From positions 434,001-498,000 of the forward strand of contig JAPDOI010000174.1 of the NCBI GenBank assembly GCA_029168955.1: 64,000 bases of DNA, given 5' to 3'. The notes beneath the pieces were generated by a model. That model was not told the DNA's origin. It searched no databases and was given only the letters and a program-made list of their open reading frames with translations. Below are positions 46,079-55,540 of the stretch, in pieces. A program made the translations under genes and the position numbers. Position 1 is the first letter of the stretch. Each line of letters begins with the position of its first letter. The DNA comes from Aplectana chamaeleonis (taxonomy: Eukaryota; Nematoda; Chromadorea; Rhabditida; Cosmocercidae).

Positions 46079-47222
46079 TGAGATCCTGCACACATTCTAC
46101 GACGTCCTGCACACCCCTTCTGGGGTCCTGCACAAGTTCCTTGATGTCCTGCACACTCCTAATGAGGTCCTGCACACACTATACGACGTCCTGCACACCC
46201 CTAGTGGGATGCTGCACAGGTCCCATAATGTCCTGCACACTCCTACTGAGGTCCTGCACACATTCTACCACATCCTGCACACCCCTACTGGGGTCCTGCA
46301 CACGTCCCATGATGTCCTGAACACTCCTACTAAAGTCCTGCACACACTATACGACGTCCTGCACACCCCTTCTGGGGTCCTGCACAAGTCCCATAATGTC
46401 CTGAACACTCCTACTAAAGTCCTGCACACACTATACGACGTCCTACACACCCCTACTGGGATGCTGCACAGGTCCCATAATGTCCTGCACACTCCTACTG
46501 AGGTCCTGCACACACTCTACCACATCCTGCACACCCCTACTGGGGTCCTGCACACGTCCCATGATGTCCTGAACACTCCTACTGAAGTCCTGCACACACT
46601 ATACGACGTCCTGCACACCCCTACTGGGATGCTGCACAGGTCCCATAATGTCCTGCACACTCCTACTGAGGTCCTGCACACATTCTACCACATCCTGCAC
46701 ACCCCTACTGGGGTCCTGCACACGTCCCATGATGTCCTGCCCACTCCTACTACGGTCCTGCACACGTTCAATGATGTCCTGCACACTCCTACTGAGGTCC
46801 TGCGCAGGTCCCATGATGTCCTGCACACTCCTACTGAGGTCCTGCACAGGTCCCATGATGTCCTGCACACTCCTACTAAGGTCTTGCACACGTTACATGA
46901 TGTCCTGCATACTCCTACTGAGGTTCTGCACAGGTCCCATGATGTCCTGCACACTCCTACTAAGGTCTTGCACACGTTCCATGATGTCCTGCACACTCCT
47001 ACTGAGGTCCTGCACACATTCTACGCCCTCACGCACACCCCTACTGGGGTCCTGCGCACGTCCCATGATGTCCTGCCCACTCCTACTACGGTCCTGCACA
47101 CGTTACATGATGTCCTGCATACTCCTACTGAGGTCCTGCACAGGTCCCATGATGTCCTGCATACTCCTACTGAGGCCCTGTATACATTCTACGGCGTCCT
47201 GCACACCCCTACTGAGGTCTCA
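46079..47222 (+). repeat. Array 5, right part
   Basis: Continuation of 41345-42890 after the RTE, with the same monomers; more diverse toward the 3' end, where it grades into the conserved 3' flank at GTCTCACATAGTCAACCG. Confidence 0.95.
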
Positions 47223-47873
47223 CATAGTCAACCGACACTTCAGCACACCCTCCGACGCCTTCTTATCGATGGTGCGCTTGGAACGAATACGCGCCGCGGT
47301 CAGGTACATCAATCCCGCACACCCGTCCTCTTCCGAGCCGGGCGTTAAAAGTACACCACCCTGGAGAGCAAGGTGTTTATACAGTCTAGGAAAACAATGA
47401 CTGATAATGAAAAACCCACCATTTTCATAAACTAATCTTGAGAGGCCGGTTTCTGAGTTTGAAACGCCCGTTAGGGGCCCAGAAGTCATTATGGTGAGTT
47501 CTGACAATTATTTTCGTCATTCCCGTGACCGATTACCTCTAGTCACAAATTTTCGAGCGATTTGGTTCACGCCTTCCAAAAAAATGGTTTTCGACGGACG
47601 GAGGTGGAGGCGGAGGCGGAGGCGGTGGCGGTGGCCGAGGCGGTGGCGGTGGTGGAGAACGTTTTTGCGTACTTTGAGAGGTCATAACTTTAGAAAGCGG
47701 GGACCAGTTGGGATGAAAAGTTGCACACATATGTAATTTCTTGCAGCGCATCGAATGGTGTACAGCTCATACCTCTGGTGACGGTATGAATAGGTGATCT
47801 CATTGTAGGGCATCCGCGCGGGGAGAGATCAAAGCCAAATCTTGGTGCGCGCTTCGCGCGCACCACAATTTGC
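47222..47873 (+). mobile_element. 3' flank of composite array element, copy C
   Basis: Homologous to 1700-2370 and 39165-39775, with a mixed GGAGGC/GGTGGC tract at 47601-47652 and a perfect hairpin at 47844-47864 (stem GGTGCGCGC, loop TTC). Sequence beyond CACAATT differs from copies A and B. Confidence 0.75.
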
Positions 47874-48093
47874 ATTTATTTCTTCCTCTGAGTGTCGATG
47901 ATTTTCGACTGCTTGGCATGAGACTGTGATCCTTCTGTGCACGTGTGCACGAACTGGAAGTTTAGGGTCTTAATAACTCTGATTATAGCCCGTTTTTCAC
48001 CGCGCTCCCTTCATGGTTTTTGAGCTGTTTTTGATCTGAGCTGATTTTTGTAGTTTTTTCGATACCTTTTTTCATCGTGACCACTGCCTTTAA

Positions 48094-48458
48094 GAACGAC
48101 CCACAATGCCCCTACACGAGAGATCAGTTGGCCCCGCCCTGTCTTTATCCGCCCCCTGTATTTGCCGTCCTCCAAAACAAGGATACTGAGCCATTCCCAC
48201 CGTCGTCGACCTATGCGCTTCACTTATTGTACTTATTGTACCACCCACAAACGTCGCCGACGGTGGGAAGGTCTCTCACCCCTGTTAAGACCGCAAATAC
48301 AGGGGGGGGGGCGAGAAATACAGGACGGGGCCAACGTCTTACTCGTGTGGTGGCATTTGTGGGTCTTTTTTGATGCTTCAAAATGCGTGGTGTTCTGGGT
48401 CATACCGTTCTATTTCCGTAGTTATCTAAACCACGTTTACGAGCGTGTATGCTGCTTT
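48094..48458. mobile_element. TTAA-type MITE, family 2, inverted copy
   Basis: Begins after a family-1 right end and TTAA (48090-48093) and ends with GTTTACGAGCGTGTATGCTG followed by CTTTCAAAG. Internally palindromic (CACCCACAAACGTC; GACGGTGG). Confidence 0.65.
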
Positions 48459-48459
48459 C

Positions 48460-49204
48460 AAAGGGCCTGCAGAGTTCAAGTCGCGGCGTTGCTTGTAGCG
48501 ACGAACAGCGCTGGATGATGCAATATCGATCACATTCGGCGACGGGGTTAACCAACGCAGCGTGAAAGGCGACGAGGGGGCACAGCAGAGTGTTTTGAAG
48601 CCGCGACGCCATCAACCGATGGAGCGACGATTATGTTCAAAAACATTTTTGTTGCCGCGTCAAGGCTGACGCTCGGCGACCACTCGTCGGCCGCTGCAAC
48701 TCTGCCGGCCCCTTTAGAACACGTCATGTTAATGTTCTGTAAATAATTGCAGGCTAATCGAGAGTTAACCAGGGCGCCTTCACTCAACAAGGGCGCAGTT
48801 GGTCCCTCGATTATGGTTGACTTGAAACAGCTCTGAATGATTTTTGACTGCCGAGGGAATTTTCCTATGGCCCTCAGCAGCACAGTGAGGGAGGCTTCGC
48901 CCCTGCGAACCGTGACGGGCTAGCCTCCTTGCTGCCGAAAGTTACATGGACCAAACCGTTGTGAGAATCATGCGGCAAAAGATTTATAAATACCTGGTAC
49001 GTGCTCCAGCTCAACTTGGTGATACGCCCCTGAAAGAATCAAGAGCCGCAAGAGAATGATTATTGGTTACACTTTCGTGATGAATATTGTGGTGGTCGCA
49101 GCGGAGCCACCACCAACTCGCGCATTAGCATCTTTTGTAGTCGCCTGTATAAAGCCCGTTCTCGCTACCATGGGCCATTTTTACGAAAAAAAAAATAAAC
49201 TAAC
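48460..49204. other. Unassigned intronic sequence next to the DCAKD exon
   Basis: GC-moderate unique-looking sequence without a recognised gene. Confidence 0.4.
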
Positions 49205-49329
49205 CTCGGGATCACTGAAGACGACATTGCCCATCTTAACTCGATCCAGCGCTCCACTCTCAAGGTCAAAAAATTCATCACCAAATTCGGTACGCAACGC
49301 AGTGTAGGCCTCGTGTCCAGGTTCAACAA
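49205..49329 (-). CDS. DCAKD: DCAKD exon: substrate-binding segment (most 5' exon seen)
   Basis: Acceptor CCTAATTATAG, then TT completing a split codon, then VEPGHEAYTALRTEFG, DLESGALDRVKMG and NVVFSDPE. This matches the CoaE region V-x-PG-x-x-A ... FG ... G-x-x-(N/D)R-x-x-L-(G)-x-x-(V/I)F. Donor GAG|GTTAGT. It precedes KRRRLNSILHP in all CoaE proteins, which identifies the partner exon 22.6 kb away. The preceding exon with the P-loop GGI-x-(S/T)GKS was not found up to 64 kb on this strand. Confidence 0.9.
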
Positions 49330-50140
49330 CTATAATTAGGGAATCAGAAAACGAATCAAGCCGGATACTTTACGCAGGCCGAAGAATGAGAACTTTATAA
49401 CTACCTCCGCGATTTCCTAAAAGACCCCCAACTCAAACCCCCAAAAAACCTAAAGCCTGAGACTCTGTCGGATGGTCGACACCACGTCGAGAAGATATTT
49501 GGTGAACATGTGCACTTCAGAAGCCCCGCTTTGGTGCCGATGTTTAGGCCATCACTGACCTCGAAAACTACCGAGTCCCCATGTATAGCCTCCCTCGCTG
49601 GTCCGGGCAGAAGTTCGATTTTGAGAATTTCCACTGAATCGGTGCGCATGCTAGAGGTAGTCCCAAGGAACATGCGAGAACTGCGTAAAAACCGGTCTTC
49701 TTCAAGTTACTCCAGCCAATTCCGTCAACCGCTGTGTCAAAAAAGGCAGAAAAGTGTGTCCATCGTCCATGTTTTAGTCATTGTCCACGCATTCTTCAAA
49801 ACTGCAGTGTTATAATCGGTCATTCTGGCTAAGATTATCATGTTGTGAATACCGTATCAGATTTGAAAGCTGTTTTCTCCAGAAGTTAGGTCTCAGAGTT
49901 TGTGAAACGTTCAGACGATGTTCAGCTAGGCCAGCCTAATCCATCTAACCCGAATTTCGGTGTCAGGATTTGACCGGGCATAGCCTTCAAGTTTGGGAGG
50001 AGCTAGCAGCGGAGCGGTCGGTCATGGCAAAATACAACCGAGATAAGGAGAGAGCCCGATAAAGAAGAGCTCTGCATTTTTAAGCTCGCCAGTAGCAAGC
50101 GGTGGTTTTTTATAATGCTGGCCAACATCTGGGGTGGCAG
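49330..50140. other. Unassigned sequence upstream of the DCAKD exon
   Basis: Probably the next upstream intron. No P-loop exon or repeat boundaries recognised. A short motif AGCAGCGGAGCGGTCGG near 50005 recurs near 58275 and 59110. Confidence 0.4.
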
Positions 50141-50144
50141 TTAA

Positions 50145-50630
50145 AGGCAGTATTCACGATACAAAATGTGTTTCAGTTTCCACTAGGAATGGGTAGTGGA
50201 GGAGCACAATGTAACGTTGACGTCGAAAGAACGCATGAAAACGAGCCAGGAAAAGCTCCAAAAGAGCCCGAAGTTGCCATTTCGAGCGCAAGGCAAACCT
50301 CAAAAGCGCATCACACGCCCACCGACGTAAACAAATGAATGCTCAAGATCGTGAGATGAGCGATGATTTCCAATCATTCGACCCGTTCTTTCCTTCATTC
50401 TCAGCTTCTCTCTTTACTCAGGTCAGCTCGCATACATCGGCTGCAAAAGACGGAAGTTACAAGCCTTGGACAACTCGTCCACCATGTTTCCTTAGCTCAA
50501 TTTTTGAGGGACCATAACTCCGTTCCCAGAAGGTCTTGTACGATTTCAGAGACATCGTTGAATCAGCATACGGCCGTTTTCAAGATAGGCGGGAAAACAG
50601 AAAAAACAATTCTCAACGTGAACACTGCTT
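50145..50630. mobile_element. TTAA-flanked MITE, family 1
   Basis: TTAA 50141-50144 and 50631-50634; ends AGGCAGTATTCACGAT and CGTGAACACTGCTT. The interior resembles family-3 interiors (TCTCTCTTTACTCAGGTCAG near 50405), so cores are exchanged between families. Confidence 0.85.
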
Positions 50631-50639
50631 TTAAGTAAA

Positions 50640-51401
50640 AGGTAAACTGACCTAAGCTCGCAGTTAAGAACCGTGATCAGCTAGCGGTTATCAGGTTGGA
50701 ATCATGAGATAAACCGGCATAGGATAGAAACCGTTTGGGGGGGGGCACTCAAGAAAAAGGAATGATTCATCTATGAAAATGAAAATTTGGGCTGATATCA
50801 TATGGCTGATAGCGTTCAGTCATTGTTTTCGTGGAGACTCCATGGAAATACTTCTACTTCTGAAAGCTGTCTCATTCATTCTCCAACTGAATCCTCAGTG
50901 CCCCCCCCCCCCTTAGCGGTGTCATACCCCGGCATACAACCCTAAAGTTAACTCGGAGATGATACCTCCCACCCTTCCCTGCTCTCATCCCTAACCTCAC
51001 AGCTCATCTCGAGCGTTCATATGCTTCTATTTACTAACCTTCTATATTCGTGCTTATAAATGAATGTAAGCTTATCAAATGTATATCAAAAACTTATCAG
51101 AAACTTCGGCTGAATCGCGTACGCATAAATCATTTAACAATGAATGGAGAATGATGTTGGTCGGTCAATTGGTGAGTAATACAACAAACACACAGAAACT
51201 GACCGATCAACATCATGCGCCTTCCATTGCATAATCAGCGTATCAGTATCTCCCTTTACAAAAACAGCTCGCGAAACTATGATATGCCAGTTAGAGAAAA
51301 AAGTCCTCGGGAGGACATTCCTATACTCCTAAAAGAGTGCATTATATCACTACAAACCCGACCGATCTGCTGGTTTATATGTGAACATCCGTGTTTGCAA
51401 T
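50640..51401. mobile_element. Element X, copy 2, left half
   Basis: Reverse complement of 34045-34612, including the 70-bp TGTTGGTCGGT foldback (51150-51215). It stops at GTGTTTGCAAT (51401). The matching continuation GGTAGCTTAGGAT is at 55260. Confidence 0.8.
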
Positions 51402-51603
51402 TGTGGTGCGCGCGAAGCGCGCACCTAATTTGGAAAAGGATTGCTTCTGCGCAAACCCCTCGTTACAGAATCTCGGTTTGGAAGATAGTTCCGAACTTGG
51501 CATTTTCACAAAATGTAGAGCAGTAAAGGTTTTTAACACTGCCCAAGTTTCAGAAAAATCCGCTTTGTGGTTCTCGAGATATGGAAAAATTGTGAATTTT
51601 AAA

Positions 51604-51641
51604 ATGTGTGTCTGTGTGTGTGTCTGTGTGTGTGTGTGTCA
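51604..51641 (+). repeat. TG-rich microsatellite
   Basis: (TG)n interrupted by TC dinucleotides. Confidence 0.9.
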
Positions 51642-51814
51642 GTCCGGTGAAACTTTGAATGATAAGAAACATGGTTGGGCAATCGAGAGAAATGGAGTGG
51701 TATTGTGATAAGAGTGAATTGATCGCAAGCGTTAGGGTAGGTCTGCTTCTCGTCCATCAGGAACCGTATGCACACCGCTTATTGCGGGACGCATCTAGAA
51801 TTGCGCGAAGCTTC

Positions 51815-54020
51815 GGGAACGTGTGCAAAACCCAAGTAGAAGTGCGCCAAGCGCCGGGGAACTTGTGCAGGACACATCTAGAAGTGCACCAAGCGCCGGG
51901 GAACGTGTGCAGGACCCAAGTAGAAGTGCGCCAAGCGACGGGAAACGTGTGCGGGACCCAAACAGAAGTGCGCGAAGCGCCGGGGAACGTGTGCAGGACC
52001 CAAGTAGAAGTGCACCAAGCGCTGGGCAACGTATGCGGGACCCAACTAGAACTGTGCTGAGCGCCGGGAAACGTGTGCGGGACCCAACTAGAAGTGCGCC
52101 GAGCGCCGGGGAGTGTATGCGGGACGCATCTAGAAGTGCGCCAAGTGCCAGAATACGTGTGCAGGAGCCATCTAGAAGTGCGCCAAGCGCCGGGAAGGTG
52201 TGCGGGACCCAAATTTATGTGCGCCAAGCGACGGGAAGCGTGCACGGGACCCAAACAGAAGTGCGCCAAGCGCCGGAGAACGTGTGCGAGACCCATCTAG
52301 AAGTGCGCCAAGCGCCTGGGAACGTGTGCAGAACCCAAGTAGAAGTGCGCCAAGCGCCGGGGAACGTGTGCGGGACCCAACTAGAAGTGCGCCGAGCGCC
52401 AAGAACATGTGCGGAACCCAGCTATAAGTGCGCCAAGCGCCTGGGAACGCGTGCAGGATCCAAGTAGAAGTGCGCCAAGCGCTGGGCAACGTATGCGGGA
52501 CCCAATTAGAACTGTGCTGAGCGCCGGGAAACGTGTGCGGGACCCAACTAGAAGTGCGCCGAGCGCCGGGGAACGTGTGCAGAACCCAAGTAGAAGTGCG
52601 CCAAGTGCCGGGGAACGTGTGCAGGACCCAAATATAAGTGCGCCAAGCGCCTAGGAACGTGTGCAGAACCCAAGTAGAAGTGCACCAAGCGCCGGGGAAC
52701 GTGTGCAGGACCCAAGTGGAAGTGCGCCAAGCGCCGGGGAACGTGTGCAGGACCCAAGTAGAAGTGCGCCAAGCGCTGGGCAAGGTATGCGGGACCCAAC
52801 TAGAACTGTGCTGAGCGCCGGGGAACGTGTGCGAGACCCAACTAAAAGTGCGCCAAGCGCCTGGGAACGTATGCGGGACCCAACTAGAACTGTGCTGAGC
52901 GCCGGGAAACGTGTGCGGGACCCAACTAGAAGTGCGCCGAGCGCCGGGGAGTGTATGCGGGACCCAAATTTATGTGCGCCAAGCGACGGGAAGCGTGCAC
53001 GGGACCCAAACAGAAGTGCGCCAAGCGCCGGAGAACGTGTGCGAGACCCATCTAGAAGTGCGCCAAGCGCCTGGGAACGTGCGCAGAACCCAAGTAGAAG
53101 TGCGCCAAGCGCCGGGGAACGTGTGCGGGACCCAACTAGAAGTGCGCCGAGCGCCAAGAACATGTGCGGAACCCAGCTATAAGTGCGCCAAGCGCCTGGG
53201 AACGCGTGCAGGACCCAAGTAGAAGTGCGCCAAGCGCTGGGCAACGTATGCGGGACCCAATTAGAACTGTGCTGAGCGCCGGGAAACGTGTGCGGGACCC
53301 AACTAGAAGTGCGCCGAGCGCCGGGGAACGTGTGCAGAACCCAAGTAGAAGTGCGCCAAGTGCCGGGGAACGTGTGCAGGACCCAAATATAAGTGCGCCA
53401 AGCGCCTAGGAACGTGTGCAGAACCCAAGTAGAAGTGCGCCAAGCGCCGGGGAACGTGTGCAGGACCCAAGTGGAAGTGCGCCAAGCGCCGGGGAACGTG
53501 TGCAGGACCCAAGTAGAAGTGCGCCAAGCGCTGGGCAAGGTATGCGGGACCCAACTAGAACTGTGCTGAGCGCCGGGGAACGTGTGCGAGACCCAACTAA
53601 AAGTGCGCCAAGCGCCTGGGAACGTATGCGGGACCCAACTAGAACTGTGCTGAGCGCCGGGAAACGTGTGCGGGACCCAACTAGAAGTGCGCCGAGCGCC
53701 GGGGAGTGTATGCGGGACGCATCTAGAAGTGCGCCAAGTGCCAGAGAACGTGTGCGGGACCCAAATTTATGTGCGCCAAGCGACGGGAAACGTGTGCGGG
53801 ACACCAATTAAAAAGCGCCGAGCGCCGGAGAAAATGTGCGGGACCCAACTTCGGGTGCGCCAAGCGCCGAGGAAAGCGTGAGGGACCCAACTGGGAGTGC
53901 GCCAAGCGCCGGGGAAAGTGTGTGGGACTCGATTGAAAAAGCGGCAGCACCGGGGAAAGAGGGCGGGACCCAACTGGGAGTACGCCAAGCGTTACGGGTC
54001 GTGTGTTTGACCCAAGTGAG
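51815..54020 (-). repeat. Array 6: inverted 42-bp form of the minisatellite, with 755-bp higher-order repeat
   Basis: On the minus strand the dimers read GTCCTGCACACGTTCCCCGG-type plus GCTTGGCGCACTTCTACTTG-type, the same GTCC(T/C)GCAC family in opposite orientation to the other arrays. A segment from about 52200 repeats about 755 bp later with very few differences. Confidence 0.95.
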
Positions 54021-54077
54021 AGGACCGGCAAAGGAGTGAAAATCGAAAACGCGGTTGCGATTCATCCGTTCATCTAG

Positions 54078-54366
54078 AGACGATTATAAATTGCGACCGG
54101 CACAAAATTCTCACGGTAAACAAAATTGATGATAACCATTTGATAAAGGGTAGGGTATAAAAGAATTTGAGAGCGGTGTGTTTTCATTCACACACCGTCA
54201 TTCTCCGGAGGTGAGCAGCTGAAGCTGAACACACTAGCAATTAGGGAAACAGCGTCACCGGTGATATAGATAACTCGATATTGGGGCCTACTCATGGAAA
54301 ACTCTGGTAAGAGAAACTACTTCACTTCCGTGAGAATTTTGTGCCGGTGGCAAATTATAATCCTGT
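54078..54366. mobile_element. MITE with 9-bp duplication TTCATCTAG
   Basis: TTCATCTAG at 54069-54077 and 54367-54375 flanks inverted ends containing GATTATAAATTGCGACCGG. It encloses the GAGCGGTGTGT core (54171-54280) shared with 37793 and 40800. Confidence 0.85.
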
Positions 54367-54439
54367 TTCATCTAGTCGTCATTGGGTTTAGAAACCAAGA
54401 AAAAGGGTGTGAACTGTGGTGACGCTAGAAGGGGTGGGC

Positions 54440-54515
54440 AAGTGTTATGCAAGAGGGGTCTACTACACAACTGCATGAACATTTGAAAAGTCATATCCGA
54501 GGGTGTAATGTGCCT
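54440..54515. mobile_element. Right-end fragment of TTAA MITE family 3
   Basis: GGGTGTAATGTGCCT before TTAA (54516-54519), preceded by family-typical GGGGTCTACTACACAACT. Confidence 0.65.
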
Positions 54516-54551
54516 TTAAAAGGAAACCTTTGCTAAAATAAAGTGAAATTA

Positions 54552-55255
54552 TCTAACTGTTTTGCTTTGCTACGGATTAGTATGATTTGGAAATGTAACA
54601 TTTGTGAGAAACTCGTTAAAAGAAATGAAATGTCTTATGCTACTGATTTGGCATGAAATAAACTCGAAAGAAGCGCTAAAAACTCAGTGAAATGATTCAT
54701 CGTTGATTTGGCTGTGCACTTGTTTACTAAACAACAAAAAAATGAGTGTGACATAGAAAAACCAAATCACGCACTTCTCTTCTGAAATCAATCTAACGCT
54801 TGCAGTTTAGGTTAAAAAGTCTCAGGTCCTTGCGAAATTATGTTGCGTCTCCAACCTCAATCATTCAGAAATATTGATTTTCAAGCATTACTAAATTATT
54901 TGACGCGTTCGCTTCCGATTGACTATCAATCAATGAAAGTGGAAATAACATCACGTAGTGTGTTTATGCGAAGGTCGTCAAATAACAATAAAAGAACTGC
55001 TGTCACACGAATACATGAATGCTTAGTAAGAAGTGCGTGATTTGGTTTTTCTATGTCACACTCATTTTTTTGTTGTTTAGTAAACAAGTGCACAGCCAAA
55101 TCAACGATGAAACATTTCACTGAGTTTTTAGCGCTTCTTTCGAGTTTATTTCATGCCAAATCAGTAGCATAAGACATTTCATTTCTTTTAACGAGTTTCT
55201 CACAAATGTTACATTTCCAAATCATACTAATCCGTAGCAAAGCAAAACAGTTAGA
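54552..55255. mobile_element. Long foldback F3, TA-flanked
   Basis: Arms of about 220 bp start TCTAACTGTTTTGCTTTGCT and are flanked by TA (54550-54551, 55256-55257). They contain GATTTGG(C/A) motifs as in F1 and F2. A 66-codon frame in the loop has no recognised product. Confidence 0.85.
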
Positions 55256-55259
55256 TAAT

Positions 55260-55540
55260 GGTAGCTTAGGATTGCGAATACATGAATGTTAACGTCTTCG
55301 TACCATCGTAGTTTCTGTTTTAAGATGGATTGTGGGACCAACCAAAGAAATTCCAACTTCCAAACTGCGCCTCCAGCAACATATTAGAATGGGTTATAGA
55401 ACGCCAGCGGTGTTCACCACAAGATACAAATAGGAGTTTCAGATACTACAGTTAGGATTTACAGCAAATCTCGAAGTTAACTTCGAGGTTAATGACCTTG
55501 TCTAACATCGAGGTTTGGTTAGATTACTACCACCCCTGGT
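55260..55540. mobile_element. Element X, copy 2, right half
   Basis: GGTAGCTTAGGATTGCGAATAC onward matches the reverse complement of 33766-34043 and ends at ACTACCACCCCTGG. Confidence 0.8.

Larger units (their letters stand above)
26646..49204 (-). other. DCAKD: Giant DCAKD intron (22,559 bp)
   Basis: Defined by donor GAG|GTTAGT (minus strand, at 49204) and acceptor TTATTTACAG (at 26646). The flanking exons join in phase 0 to give FSDPE-KRRRLN, the conserved CoaE order. The intron carries arrays 3, 4 and 5, a full-length RTE, a Penelope-like fragment and more than ten small elements. No other host exon was recognised within it. Confidence 0.85.
51402..55256 (-). mobile_element. 3.86-kb composite insertion splitting element X
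   Basis: Bounded by AAT on both sides (51399-51401 and 55257-55259). It includes the inverted terminal hairpin (51405-51425), a TG microsatellite (51604-51641), array 6, the MITE 54078-54366, a family-3 MITE end and foldback F3. The low-coordinate end, in reverse, reads hairpin then CACCACA|ATT as in the other copies. Confidence 0.7.

Noticed and set aside
48548..48883. 111-codon minus-strand frame near the DCAKD exon as an upstream CoaE exon
   Set aside because: No P-loop or other CoaE motif, and it lies on the wrong side (downstream) of the 49205-49329 exon.
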